Shown: positions 53,365 to 61,639, numbered from the stretch's first letter. The stretch is 64,000 bases of DNA from an uncultured Clostridia bacterium (GCA_945876285.1 CAMCNO010000005.1:1-64000); one strand, 5' to 3'. A program made the numbers and translations. The notes: a model not told the origin generated them from the sequence alone.

Positions 53365-54384
53365 TTAACCCTGAGTGATGATCTTCGCCATGGGGATGGC
53401 CTTGTCATCGAACTTGCGGACCCAGTTGGCCTTCGCCGCCAGCTGAGCATCGGTGGGGCTTTCAGTCCAGCCGGAAGTGGGGACCTTGAAGCTGAAGCCA
53501 TTGGGGTGAATGGCCTCACGGATACGGGTGTAAAGCGTATCCTGACCGCCGTTCTTGGCGGGGTCACGGGCGATCTCAGCGGGGATGTCCAGCCGACCAT
53601 TGCCACGCCGCAGGACGCCTTCACCCAGCAGGTAGGTGGTGTACTGTGCGGGGGCTTCAGGAGTTGCCTCAACAACGGGAACGCCGTCATCCACGATAAC
53701 GGTATAGCCGTTGGCGGAACCGATCTTCATGGGCCGCTGGACACCGTTGGCATCGGTGTACTTCCAGAAGTCCAGGACCTCCAGCTTCTCCAGGGTGTTC
53801 GCCACCTTGGAGTGCATGATGGCAAGGGCAAACTTGTCCTTGTTGTCACCCAGAACATCGGTAGCCGCCTCGCCCAGCGTGGTAGCCTCGATCTTATGGG
53901 GTGCCTCCAGGGTGCCGTCAGCCAGATTGACCGTGTGCTTGGCCCACTTGTCATCACCGGTGATGGCGAACAGGCCGTCCAGCATCTGGATAATCAGCTT
54001 CTGGCGGTACTTATCCCAGTACCGGGCCACACTGGAAACGATGTGACCGAAGGGGTCAGAGCCGGACAGCTCAGCCACAAAGTTCCGGGCGGTGAAGCCC
54101 TTGGCACGACCGTAGGCCACGCCGGTCTGGGAGCCACCGGTGGTCTCGGTGCTGGTGATGTCGGTGGCGCCGTTGTAGTTCACGGGGTCACCCTCCAGGA
54201 TGTTGTAGAAGGGGATGGTAAACAGGTTACCGTCCTTCTCCAGCTGACCGGAGATCAGGGGGTCATCGACCAGCACACCGCTCTTCAGCAGGGCGGTCTT
54301 GACGGGATCGGGAGCCTCGCCCCATGCACGGATAAACAGCTCCTGGTCAAAGGGAAAATTCAGATACATACCGGGCATAATCAA
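53365..54384 (-). CDS. Major capsid protein
   Basis: A 339-residue shell protein. Visible features are GSDPFGHIVSSVARYWDKYRQKLIIQMLDGLFA, LGEAATDVLGDNKDKFALAIMHSKVANTLEKLEVLDFWKYTDANG and TVIVDDGVPV, which match the capsid family paired with SPP1-type portals and DUF4355 scaffolds. Lies 5 bases after the scaffold gene. Confidence 0.9.
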   Translation of the reverse strand: MIMPGMYLNFPFDQELFIRAWGEAPDPVKTALLKSGVLVDDPLISGQLEKDGNLFTIPFYNILEGDPVNYNGATDITSTETTGGSQTGVAYGRAKGFTARNFVAELSGSDPFGHIVSSVARYWDKYRQKLIIQMLDGLFAITGDDKWAKHTVNLADGTLEAPHKIEATTLGEAATDVLGDNKDKFALAIMHSKVANTLEKLEVLDFWKYTDANGVQRPMKIGSANGYTVIVDDGVPVVEATPEAPAQYTTYLLGEGVLRRGNGRLDIPAEIARDPAKNGGQDTLYTRIREAIHPNGFSFKVPTSGWTESPTDAQLAAKANWVRKFDDKAIPMAKIITQG

Positions 54385-54389
54385 TTACC

Positions 54390-54959
54390 TCAACTTTCTT
54401 TCGTACTGTCCAGAGCCTTGAACAGTTCGGGATCAGACAGCTTCAGCTTGGCCTTCTCGGTCAGCGTCATCTTGGCAAACGCCTCCGCAGTCACCTTGCC
54501 GTCACCGGCGGGAGGAGTGGGAGTGTGGTCCAGAGCTTCCTTCTCGAACTTCTTCTTCAGCCCTTCCAGGTGCTTCTTCTGGTTGGCAAAAACCTTGGCG
54601 GTATCGCCATCAAACATCGCCTTGGCGGTCTCGGCTGCCAGGGCCTCGTCATACCCCAGGGCGATCAGCTGGGCCGTGTTCTCGGAAACAGAGACCTTCT
54701 CTTGCAGCTCCTTGTTCTGCTTGATAAGGGCCTCCTTTTCCTCGGCTTCCTTCTGAGCCTTGGCCTCCTCATCCGTCTGCTTCTCACGCAGCTTGCGCTT
54801 ATACTCGGCGGACTCGGAGCTGAGCTTGCTGTTGGCGTTCTTCAAACGCTCAACCTCTGCGGCGTTGTCCTCATACTCGAAACCCTCCAGGGCCTTGAGC
54901 TTGTCCTCGGCGGACATATCCGCATAACCGGGGATTTTACTGGTGTCGATCTTTGCCAT
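54390..54959 (-). CDS. Capsid scaffolding protein (DUF4355-like)
   Basis: A 189-residue acidic coiled-coil protein (NAAEVERLKNANSKLSSESAEYKRKLREKQTDEEAKAQKEAEEKEAL). It contains the EDKLKALEGFEYED start region and the YDEALAAETAKAMFDGDTAKVFANQKKHLEG segment typical of DUF4355 scaffolds. Immediately upstream of the capsid gene. Confidence 0.88.
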   Translation of the reverse strand: MAKIDTSKIPGYADMSAEDKLKALEGFEYEDNAAEVERLKNANSKLSSESAEYKRKLREKQTDEEAKAQKEAEEKEALIKQNKELQEKVSVSENTAQLIALGYDEALAAETAKAMFDGDTAKVFANQKKHLEGLKKKFEKEALDHTPTPPAGDGKVTAEAFAKMTLTEKAKLKLSDPELFKALDSTKES

Positions 54960-54971
54960 GGTTCTACCTCC

Positions 54972-55051
54972 TGCGATTTAGGTCTTCTCTGACCGTGATT
55001 TCTGTTTTTGATGGGGTTGTCTCCCCGTTGCGATTTAGGTCTTCTCTGACC
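54972..55051. repeat. Two 23-bp direct repeats between portal and scaffold genes
   Basis: TGCGATTTAGGTCTTCTCTGACC reads identically (23 bases; shown as TGCGATTTAGG and TCTTCTCTGACC joined) at 54972-54994 and 55029-55051, 57 bases apart, in the non-coding stretch 54960-55148. The first copy abuts the scaffold ribosome site. It may be a duplicated transcript-processing or regulatory element; no gene is supported here. Confidence 0.8.
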
Positions 55052-55148
55052 ATTTCACGCCTTCCGGCGGTCGATCCTTATAAAAAACGGGCCACGGGCA
55101 TGACTGCCTGTAACCCTTTGGTCGTTTCCATCCACCCAGTTGTGGATG

Positions 55149-55286
55149 TCACTCAGTATTCACCTTTTTCCTCCGCAGTTCGATCACGACCACTTTCCCG
55201 TGTTCGATCTTCACTTCGGCGGTATTTCCTCGGCACAGAACGGCCCGGATGGCCTCCATGTCCTTGTCACTCATCAACAGGGTCAT
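55149..55286 (-). CDS. Small phage protein (45 aa) after portal
   Basis: MTLLMSDKDMEAIRAVLCRG..., 45 residues, ending in a strand VVVIELRRKKVNTE. It overlaps the portal stop by 20 bases and has a good AAGGGGATGG ribosome site. It occupies the slot where a MuF-like head protein often lies but is far too short for one. Similar tiny genes are common in clostridial phages; function unknown. Confidence 0.6.
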   Translation of the reverse strand: MTLLMSDKDMEAIRAVLCRGNTAEVKIEHGKVVVIELRRKKVNTE

Positions 55287-56763
55287 TGTTACCATCCCCT
55301 TCCTTCGTCTGTGCCAGCTTCTTGGCCTTTTCCTCTGCCTTCTTCTCCTGCTCCTCGGCGTACTCCATGCTCATTTCATACGCCGCATCGGGATCGGGGA
55401 ACATACCACAATGAATGAAGGCCAGCTTCGGGTGAATTTTGGGGTTCTGGAGCATGGTGGTCAGAACCTGACTCTTTAGCTGGATGTTCTCATAGTTCCG
55501 GCGGGTGAAGCGGGTCTCCACCTCGCTGACTCTGAGACCCAGACTGCGGTAAATCTCAGAAAACCGAAGGGCCAGTCTCAGGAAGCGGTTCTCACTTTTC
55601 TTGAAAATGATCTCCTCTTTCTTGGCCCGGGACTCGGCGGCAGACCATCCATCCCGCATGATGACGGCGGCTCCGGTATCGGATGTACTGGTTCCTCCAT
55701 TGCGGTTCGGCATACCGCAGATGGTCAGGACAGCCGTGTAGAGGTCATCCTTCGTCACCTGGGTCTGACTCTGGTTCAGCTCCTGCGTCATATAGTCCAC
55801 ATCGGCGGTCTGGCCCTGTTCGCTCTTGATCTTGATGGCGCCCAGCTGAGCCAGCTTCAGGAAGTCATCCTCCGTGATGTCCGCATTGACGAACTTCATA
55901 ATGGACTGGATGAACTGTTCGATACCGTCCATTCGGTTGGACTCCACATTGTTCATGGCGTCCAGAATGGGAAGGACGATCTCGAAGGCGCCGATCCGGG
56001 AGTTGTTGGCTGGGTACTCGATGATGGGAATGTCACCCAGGATATGAGGCTGGGCCTTGATGATCTTCCAATCCTCGATCTCGAAGTACCATCTGTCCGT
56101 ATAAACGCTGAAGACGATCTTCCCGTTCTGACGGATCACATACTTCACGCCCATCATGGGGCGGTTCCCCAGACCGTTGTAGTACACCACGAAAGTGAAC
56201 CTGGGGTCCAGAGTGAAAACGGAGAAGGGGGCGTCATCCTCAAACACCGTCCGCTTCGGCAGGATCATCCGATAGGAAGTGCCGCAGGTGTGGAACCACT
56301 CAGCCAGGTCAAGGTCCTTTGCGGCCTTGTCCTCTACGACCATGTAGCTGTTCAGAACCATGATCTTATCCGTCAGGGACTGATCCTTGGTACGACCAAC
56401 ATACTGGAGAGGTTCACCCAGGAGGTAGCCATCCTTGAAGGTGACGATCTCCTCTGCGTGGTTTTCCACCACCTTATTGCAGATTTCCGGGCGGATTTCC
56501 TTTTCACGGTCCAGGATCGGCTGCTTGCCCCGGCGATACCAGTACAGATAGTTGATCTGGGCCGCATTGACGGCATGAAACTGAAACGCCTTCCGAAGCT
56601 CCTCTACCACATTGGCGGCATCGATCACTTCGGCATCCGTCATCAGCATCATTCTCCCGAACAGGGCCTTACCCCGGGGAAACTTCGGCGTCTTTTGCGT
56701 AGAAGTTGTGGTGACAGTCTCAGCCGCAGTCACACCGGTCTCAGTATTCACGGTTTCTGCCAC
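55267..56763 (-). CDS. Phage portal protein (SPP1 gp6-like)
   Basis: A 498-residue portal. The GTG start at 56763 lies 6 bases after GGAGGT. Features: YYRG-like INYLYWYRRGKQPILDREKEIRPEICNKVVENHAEEIVTFKDGYLLGEPLQYVG, FVVYYNGLGNRPMMGVKYVIRQNGKI, and a long C-terminal helical region ending EEQEKKAEEKAKKLAQ. It forms the dodecameric DNA-entry ring. Follows terL. Confidence 0.92.
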   Translation of the reverse strand: MAETVNTETGVTAAETVTTTSTQKTPKFPRGKALFGRMMLMTDAEVIDAANVVEELRKAFQFHAVNAAQINYLYWYRRGKQPILDREKEIRPEICNKVVENHAEEIVTFKDGYLLGEPLQYVGRTKDQSLTDKIMVLNSYMVVEDKAAKDLDLAEWFHTCGTSYRMILPKRTVFEDDAPFSVFTLDPRFTFVVYYNGLGNRPMMGVKYVIRQNGKIVFSVYTDRWYFEIEDWKIIKAQPHILGDIPIIEYPANNSRIGAFEIVLPILDAMNNVESNRMDGIEQFIQSIMKFVNADITEDDFLKLAQLGAIKIKSEQGQTADVDYMTQELNQSQTQVTKDDLYTAVLTICGMPNRNGGTSTSDTGAAVIMRDGWSAAESRAKKEEIIFKKSENRFLRLALRFSEIYRSLGLRVSEVETRFTRRNYENIQLKSQVLTTMLQNPKIHPKLAFIHCGMFPDPDAAYEMSMEYAEEQEKKAEEKAKKLAQTKEGDGNNDPVDE

Positions 56764-56880
56764 ACGAACACCTCCAAACACAAAAGGGTATACTAACCCC
56801 AGTCTCTCACTTCAGTATAAATCCAGTATTTAGGTGTCACTACTGCAATTACAACTCAAAATGCGGTAAATGCAATTATT

Positions 56881-58512
56881 TTACACGGGCCTCTTGAAAA
56901 CAGCCACCTTTCCGCCTTCCAGACTCTGTGCAAAGTCCGCCAGCATACTCATTCCATCCGGTACATCATCGTTTTTGTTCTTGCCAGCCATGGTGTAGGA
57001 GGTCAGCATCCACATCATCCTGCCATAGTCGCTGTTCCGCACATAGAGGGAGCTGTCCCGGAACAGGCAATGTTCCTTTACCCAGGGGCTGTTGACGATG
57101 ATCCTGGTCTCCTTATTGGCTGTTGAGAACTTCGTGGTGATGTGCGTCCTGCCGCCCTGCTGCTTGACTTCCTTCTGAATGTTCTGTGCCACACGCCCAC
57201 CTGCGGAGTTGGACTCGAACCGTGCCATGTGGACCTTGTTTCTCACCAGGCAGGAGGAGATACGGGCCTCCACCACGCCTGGGGCGCTGTTGTCGCAGAT
57301 GCAGTCATCCAGATAGTAGTCCTCACCGTACTGGTACACCACCGGCAGGAAAGCATAGTCTGTTCCCTTGTCCTTGGTGTCGCAGATGGCAAGGATGGCA
57401 TCCGGGTCACCATCCGGCAGCTCAAAATACCGGCGAAGCTCATCCTCGGAGTACAGCAGACCTTCCCGCTCAATAGGCTGGTTCTGGTACAGCGCCCGGA
57501 AGGAGGCGTCATCCAGGTTCTTCTGCATATCCTCAAAATACTCCTTGCCGAACCCCACGCCATAGGCATAGTTGAAATTGCTCTCCCCGTCATCATTCAG
57601 GGCAGGGAGGACGATGAACTTGGCCCGGTCACTTCCGCCGTACTCCTGCTCCAGCCGCCCGATGGGGTCATGGACGGACCATCGGGTTGCGATGTGCAGC
57701 TCCTTGGCCCCTTCCTTCTTTCTGGATTTGAGGTCGTTGGTGTAGGCCATCCACAGCTTGTCCATGCGCTCCCGGCTCATGGCCTCCTCGATGCCGCTCA
57801 CAAGGTCATCGGCGTACAACAGCTTCTCGCATCGAGTGGCGCCGGTCAGAGATGCCCCGATGGCACGGCAGGTCAGCGTGGAAAAACGATGGAACTTCAC
57901 CAGGTCAATGGTCTCCTCCTTGCTGTTGGTGGCATAGAGCTTGGACTCCGGGAACACATCGGCATACAGGTACTCCGGGTCCTGGATGATCTGGTTCACT
58001 CCGTCATAGAAGGAGCGGGTCAGCAAGCCGGAGTGGGCGGATGCCAGATTGGGGGAGTCGGGCCAGCGGCCCATGATCCAGGACAGGAAGAAGATACCCA
58101 GGGTACTTTTCCCGGTGCCGGGAGGCATGGAGATCGTTGCCAGGTCCAGCTTGTCATCCATCAGGTCCTGAAGGGTCTGCACAACAGGGTAGAGGACCTT
58201 CCGCCGGGGGAGGTAAAACCGCTTTTCCCGGTCACGGTCCCACTCCACATAGCGGAGATAGCTGTCCAGCTCCACAGGTGCGTCAAACAGCAGAGACCTT
58301 TTCTGCAAATCCAGCAGGGCCTGGATCTGACTGCGGTTTCCGTGCCTCAGGGCTTCAGCGTTGTACCGGCGGACCTCCTTGTTCAGCCGATGCCCGAACT
58401 CCTGGTCATCCACGGAGCGGCAGAGTCCGAACAGGTCCTCCATAGCTCCCAGGTCACAGGGGTTCCTTTCCAAAAATGCCCTGATTTTTTCAGCGAGAAT
58501 AGAATTATCCAT
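56881..58512 (-). CDS. terL: Terminase large subunit
   Basis: A 543-residue DNA-packaging ATPase/nuclease. Walker A PPGTGKST is at residues 130-137, Walker B region KLLYADDLVSG, and the C-terminal RNase H-like nuclease shows the metal aspartate regions AICDTKDKGTDYAFLPVV and DDCICD. The ATG at 58512 follows GGAGG; an upstream TTG is in frame but lacks a site. It is separated from terS by 3.5 kb, which is unusual. Confidence 0.95.
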   Translation of the reverse strand: MDNSILAEKIRAFLERNPCDLGAMEDLFGLCRSVDDQEFGHRLNKEVRRYNAEALRHGNRSQIQALLDLQKRSLLFDAPVELDSYLRYVEWDRDREKRFYLPRRKVLYPVVQTLQDLMDDKLDLATISMPPGTGKSTLGIFFLSWIMGRWPDSPNLASAHSGLLTRSFYDGVNQIIQDPEYLYADVFPESKLYATNSKEETIDLVKFHRFSTLTCRAIGASLTGATRCEKLLYADDLVSGIEEAMSRERMDKLWMAYTNDLKSRKKEGAKELHIATRWSVHDPIGRLEQEYGGSDRAKFIVLPALNDDGESNFNYAYGVGFGKEYFEDMQKNLDDASFRALYQNQPIEREGLLYSEDELRRYFELPDGDPDAILAICDTKDKGTDYAFLPVVYQYGEDYYLDDCICDNSAPGVVEARISSCLVRNKVHMARFESNSAGGRVAQNIQKEVKQQGGRTHITTKFSTANKETRIIVNSPWVKEHCLFRDSSLYVRNSDYGRMMWMLTSYTMAGKNKNDDVPDGMSMLADFAQSLEGGKVAVFKRPV

Positions 58513-58547
58513 AGATACCTCCAAAATTATGCCGATTTTGAAACCGA

Positions 58548-58582
58548 AAAAAAGGAGCCACGGATCACTCCGCAGCTCCTTT
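58548..58582 (-). terminator. Terminator between the membrane protein gene and terL
   Basis: Stem AAAGGAGC / GCTCCTTT with a long loop, and a T-run on the minus strand. It would end the recombinase-operon transcript before terL, implying that packaging genes need their own promoter or antitermination. Confidence 0.65.
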
Positions 58583-58610
58583 GAGCTTCCCGCCGCCTAC
58601 TGCGGCAGGT

Positions 58611-59153
58611 TCATAATTCAACTACCCGGTCATCCCCAGGCTCATTCCCTTCCGGGTGGATGGCCTTTGCCAGGTCCTTCAGACTGTCATCGCAGGTCAC
58701 CACAATGGCACTGTCTGATCCGTCCTTTGCCTTGAAACTCACCATCAGGTTGTACTTTGCGATTTCCCTCTTGTACTTGGAATGGGGCATGGCACCCACA
58801 ACGGCCCCGGCTCCTCCGAAAGCCGCTCCTCCCAGCATGGTCTGGAACAGGCTGGATTGAATATGCTGCCGCATCTCCGTGTCGGTATACATCGTGGCCT
58901 CGGTGATCCTGCTCACAGGAACCTCAAACCGCTTGCTGGCACTCAGAAACGCCACCCGGTTGGTGTAGACCTGCACAAAACAAGGAGCGCCCTCCGGCAC
59001 CGGGAGTCCCACCACATGGCGGGTTTTGGTGTTCTGTGCCGCCGGGACCTCCCCGGCAGCGATCTTGGGCGCCATCTTCTTCTCCTTCCGCTTCGGGGCC
59101 ACCAGGAAGAACCACAGGACCAACATCAAAATAATCAGCATCACGATTATCAT
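58611..59153 (-). CDS. Membrane-anchored phage protein, hypothetical
   Basis: A 180-residue protein with an N-terminal membrane segment (MLIILMLVLWFFLVAP) and a cytoplasmic domain. A Gly/Ala-rich stretch (TMLGGAAFGGAGAVVGAM) and later VSFKAKDGSDSAIVVTCDDSLKDL suggest a PH-like or beta-sheet module. It overlaps the recombinase stop (ATGA). Not a known packaging protein; its link with the recombinase is unexplained. Confidence 0.65.
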   Translation of the reverse strand: MIIVMLIILMLVLWFFLVAPKRKEKKMAPKIAAGEVPAAQNTKTRHVVGLPVPEGAPCFVQVYTNRVAFLSASKRFEVPVSRITEATMYTDTEMRQHIQSSLFQTMLGGAAFGGAGAVVGAMPHSKYKREIAKYNLMVSFKAKDGSDSAIVVTCDDSLKDLAKAIHPEGNEPGDDRVVEL

Positions 59154-59785
59154 ACAGCTGCCTCCATTTCACGCTTCAGGGAGTACCACTGACTCCGGCT
59201 GATACCCATTTTGGTACAGGCGGCATCCACTGAGATAAAACCGCCTTTTTGTTTCTCCAGAAATTTTTGAAAATCGGCAGGGCGCTTCTCCGGTCTCCCG
59301 GCGGGGCGTCCTGTTTTTGCGGAAACCCGCCGCCCATCCACGATAGGCATGGCGGCGATGCCCTCCTGCTGCCTCTGGTGGTTTTTGTTCCGCTCCTGTT
59401 CAGCGATGCTTCCCAGCACCTCGATCAGGATGTTGTTCACCATCTCCAGCACCCAGGTCTGGTCCTTGAAGTCGATGAGGGTAGTGGGGATGTCCAGGAT
59501 ACGCACGATGACTCCGTGGTCCTTGAACCATTCCAGCTCCCGCTTCATCTCCTCCTTGTTTCTGCCGAAACGGTCAAACTCCTTCACGATGACCTCATCA
59601 CCCGGCTGGACGATCTCCTTCAGGGCCTGATAACGGGGCCGGTTGAAGTTCTTGCCGCTGACCTTATCGCAGAACACATGGTCCTCATCGTCAGGGATGT
59701 CGAACTTCTCCCGGGCCACCTTCAGCTGCCGTGCCTGGTTCTGGTCCTTGGAGGACACACGCCCCAGAAAGCGAAGCTCACCCAT
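59150..59785 (-). CDS. Small serine recombinase (resolvase/invertase family)
   Basis: A 211-residue recombinase. The catalytic Ser is in FLGRVSSKDQNQARQL (residues 6-21). VIVKEFDRFGRNKEEMKRELEWF carries the conserved Arg pair, and the C-terminus is a helix-turn-helix (ISVDAACTKMGISRSQWYSLKREM). At this length it is an invertase/resolvase, not a large integrase. It lies just downstream of the XRE-like regulator in one transcription unit. Confidence 0.92.
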   Translation of the reverse strand: MGELRFLGRVSSKDQNQARQLKVAREKFDIPDDEDHVFCDKVSGKNFNRPRYQALKEIVQPGDEVIVKEFDRFGRNKEEMKRELEWFKDHGVIVRILDIPTTLIDFKDQTWVLEMVNNILIEVLGSIAEQERNKNHQRQQEGIAAMPIVDGRRVSAKTGRPAGRPEKRPADFQKFLEKQKGGFISVDAACTKMGISRSQWYSLKREMEAAV

Positions 59786-59787
59786 GA

Positions 59788-60033
59788 TTATGCCTCCTCC
59801 TGGTCAGCCATGGTGACCTCATACTCATCATCCTTCATCCGCCGGGAGGCTGGGACGATGACGATTTTGTAGTCCATGGCGGAAAGCATCTGGTTCAGGG
59901 CGTTGACGGAGATGTTCTCCTGGTGGAGTCTCTGGTACACAGCGTCATGCTTCACGCCGATCCGCTTGCCCAGGACTGTGTTTCCAATGCCCTGCTCCGT
60001 CATCAGGGTCTTCAGAATGGTCGTTGCCTTCAT
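59788..60033 (-). CDS. XRE-like DNA-binding regulator
   Basis: An 81-residue protein with a helix-turn-helix (TEQGIGNTVLGKRIGVKHDAVYQRLHQENISVNALNQMLSAMDYKIVIV). ATG at 60033 after AAGAGGTGAGGAAC. It is the obvious candidate to bind the 20-bp palindromes at 60061, 60391, 60432 and 60461, two sets of which lie over promoters; binding is inferred. Confidence 0.8.
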   Translation of the reverse strand: MKATTILKTLMTEQGIGNTVLGKRIGVKHDAVYQRLHQENISVNALNQMLSAMDYKIVIVPASRRMKDDEYEVTMADQEEA

Positions 60034-60053
60034 GTTCCTCACCTCTTGATGAG

Positions 60054-60083
60054 AGTATAGCATAGAGATATATCTCTTGTCAA
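60054..60083 (-). promoter_or_regulatory. Promoter of the regulator-recombinase unit
   Basis: On the minus strand TTGACA (60078-60083), 18-bp spacer, TATACT (60054-60059). The spacer contains the operator-like palindrome AGAGATATATCTCT, suggesting self-repression. Confidence 0.8.
60061..60080. promoter_or_regulatory. Operator copy 4 (regulator promoter)
   Basis: CATAGAG-ATATAT-CTCTTGT, a degenerate copy of the 20-bp TATAGAG-N6-CTCTATA operator, inside the minus-strand promoter spacer. Confidence 0.6.
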
Positions 60084-60390
60084 TATATTTCTCTATTTTA
60101 GGGCTTTTTATTTTTCGGGGGAATTTACCCCACTCACCCCGCCCTCTCCTCCGGCCCCATATCCCCCGCAGGGGGTCCGCTGCCGGAGCTGTTGAACCCT
60201 TGAAACGACATCACCGAAAGAACCAGGAAAGCAAAACAGCATTGAAAAAAAAGATCAACGAAAAAAAGCAAGCTGCACAGCGGCCCACCCTCCAGCCGGG
60301 GCCGGGGTCCCTGGCCCACCTGATCCAGGCAAGGCCCACCCCGCCCCGTGTATATGTGCATAAAAGCACGCTTTTATATACACCCGTTTA
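60084..60390. other. Intergenic stretch of the divergent regulatory region
   Basis: About 300 bases with no supportable gene. A plus-strand open frame crosses it, but it lacks a ribosome site and normal composition. The stretch 60481-60599 leads into the gene at 60600 and has a GC-rich segment without a clear hairpin. Confidence 0.5.
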
Positions 60391-60410
60391 TATAGAGAAA
60401 AACCTCTATA
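60391..60410. promoter_or_regulatory. Operator copy 1
   Basis: Perfect palindrome TATAGAG-AAAAAC-CTCTATA, 7-6-7, lying 17 bases upstream of the -35 box at 60427. Confidence 0.8.
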
Positions 60411-60426
60411 AATTGCCGGAAAATCC

Positions 60427-60455
60427 TTGACAATAGAGGAATACCTCTATATAAT
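60427..60455 (+). promoter_or_regulatory. Consensus phage promoter carrying operator copy 2
   Basis: TTGACA (60427-60432), 17-bp spacer, TATAAT (60450-60455): both boxes are consensus. The spacer is almost exactly the operator (AATAGAG-GAATAC-CTCTATA, 60432-60451). Repressor binding would block polymerase. It drives the plus-strand small genes from 60600. Confidence 0.88.
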
Positions 60456-60460
60456 AGCAG

Positions 60461-60480
60461 TATAGAGAAATAGCTCTATA
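60461..60480. promoter_or_regulatory. Operator copy 3
   Basis: Perfect palindrome TATAGAG-AAATAG-CTCTATA downstream of the -10 box, near the expected transcription start. Centres of copies 1-3 are 41 and 29 bp apart. Confidence 0.8.
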
Positions 60481-60599
60481 AAGAAGCCCCGGCACCGTCT
60501 GGAACACGGCACCAGGGCAGGAACCACCAGAACCACACAAAGAACCGGCGGCGCTGCTATTATACCAGCCCCGCCCACAAAAAGAAAGGGGTTTACAAC

Positions 60600-60977
60600 A
60601 TGGAAAAGTACAATTACCTGGAAGCAATCAAAGCCGATGTCAAGACCTACATTGACGATGAAATCAACATGGATGACTTCAGCGGCCCCGCTGAAGACCG
60701 GGAGGACCTCCGGCAGGAGCTGGAAGAAAAGCTCAACGATGATCTCTGGATCGCTGACAGCGTAACCGGGAACGCCTCCGGCTCCTACTATTGCAATGCC
60801 TGGAAAGCTGAAGAAGCCCTCTGTCATAACTGGGACCTGCTGGCGGAAGCCCTGGAGGAGTTCGGCGGGGACTTCGGGGAGGCTGTCAAGCGTGGTGCTG
60901 AATACTGTGATGTAACTATCCGCTGCTATCTCCTGGGACAGGCAATCGCCGCCGCCCTCGATGATCTGGGAATGTGA
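60600..60977 (+). CDS. Conserved phage/mobile-element protein, hypothetical
   Basis: A 125-residue acidic protein (MEKYNYLEAIKADVKTYIDDEIN...) with the family-like stretches DDLWIADSVTGNASGSYYCNAWKAEEALCHNWDLLAEALEEFG and DVTIRCYLLGQAIAAALDDL. I know this pattern from clostridial phages and conjugative elements, without known function. It follows AAGAAAGGGGTTTACAAC and is the first gene under the operator-controlled promoter. Confidence 0.8.
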   Translation: MEKYNYLEAIKADVKTYIDDEINMDDFSGPAEDREDLRQELEEKLNDDLWIADSVTGNASGSYYCNAWKAEEALCHNWDLLAEALEEFGGDFGEAVKRGAEYCDVTIRCYLLGQAIAAALDDLGM

Positions 60978-60989
60978 GGAGGTGCAGCC

Positions 60990-61067
60990 GTGACCGTTCT
61001 ATATATCCTCATGGCCTCCAGTTTTGCCGCTGAGCTTTTCCGCCTGGTGGACTGGATCGAGAAATAA
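60990..61067 (+). CDS. Tiny hydrophobic peptide 1 (25 aa)
   Basis: GTG start, MTVLYILMASSFAAELFRLV and a short tail, after a GAGGAGGTGCAGCC site. It resembles the peptide at 61652 in leader (GAGGTGC-GCC-GTGA) and N-terminus (VLYI / LLYI). One short membrane-like helix. Could be a toxin-type or regulatory peptide, or non-functional; only the paired occurrence supports it. Confidence 0.45.
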   Translation: MTVLYILMASSFAAELFRLVDWIEK

Positions 61068-61160
61068 GCCGAAACGCCGCCCACCCCGGGCGGCGTCATC
61101 GCCGGGACGCCCTCCGGCGGTCTGAAGATGGCAGGGCAGTAAAAGAAAGGAGTTTACACC

Positions 61161-61412
61161 GTGGAAAAAGTGAATACTTGTAAAGCCGTTTTAACGGTCA
61201 TGTCTGTTTTGACTTTCCAGAGACTCACAAAGGAAGAAAGGGAAGCGGAGCATAAAAACATGGATGGACTAATTGAAGCCATGGACCGGCAGCGGATACC
61301 CTGGAAGCTCCAGAACGCCCTATTTTACATCGGGGAACATTATGATGTTAGGGCCTGGTATCTGGACCAGCTTTTGCACATGGCCCAACAACGGGCCGGG
61401 GTGGAGGTGTAA
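61161..61412 (+). CDS. Small phage protein, hypothetical (83 aa)
   Basis: GTG start after AAAGAAAGGAGTTTACACC. MEKVNTCKAVLTVMSVLTFQR then a helical, charged segment with DRQRIPWKLQNALFYIGEHYDVRAWYLDQLL. No domain recognised. In the plus-strand operon under the 60427 promoter. Confidence 0.7.
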   Translation: MEKVNTCKAVLTVMSVLTFQRLTKEEREAEHKNMDGLIEAMDRQRIPWKLQNALFYIGEHYDVRAWYLDQLLHMAQQRAGVEV

Positions 61413-61414
61413 CC

Positions 61415-61639
61415 ATGAAATATTATTGGATCGCTGCACAGATCAAGGAAAACGGCAAAAACTATGCCTACGCTCTCCGGGTCTCAACTTCCGACAATCT
61501 GATATCGAAACTCAGCCGGGAAAGCATCGTAGCCGCCAACATCTGCGAGAGTAAAAAGCAAGCTGCTGAGATCGTCACCGCCTGGAATGAAGGATACAAA
61601 GCAAACGGTTCTTATATGTTTGCTGATCCGGCGTTTTGA
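61415..61639 (+). CDS. Small phage protein, hypothetical (74 aa)
   Basis: MKYYWIAAQIKENGKNYAYALRVSTSDNLISKLSRESIVAANICESKKQAAEIVTAWNEGYKANG; 2 bases after the previous stop. A small beta-alpha protein, common in clostridial mobile elements, function unknown. Confidence 0.7.
   Translation: MKYYWIAAQIKENGKNYAYALRVSTSDNLISKLSRESIVAANICESKKQAAEIVTAWNEGYKANGSYMFADPAF

Noticed and set aside
58611-59785. Serine recombinase as the prophage integrase
   Set aside because: At 211 residues it lacks the long C-terminal region of large serine integrases, and it is far from the tRNA junction. An integrase near the unseen right end is more likely.
60077-60430. Plus-strand open frame of 117 codons in the regulatory region
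   Set aside because: It runs through operator copy 1, has no ribosome site, and its sequence is compositionally odd (Pro/Arg-rich then Tyr-rich). The operators and promoters explain the region better.
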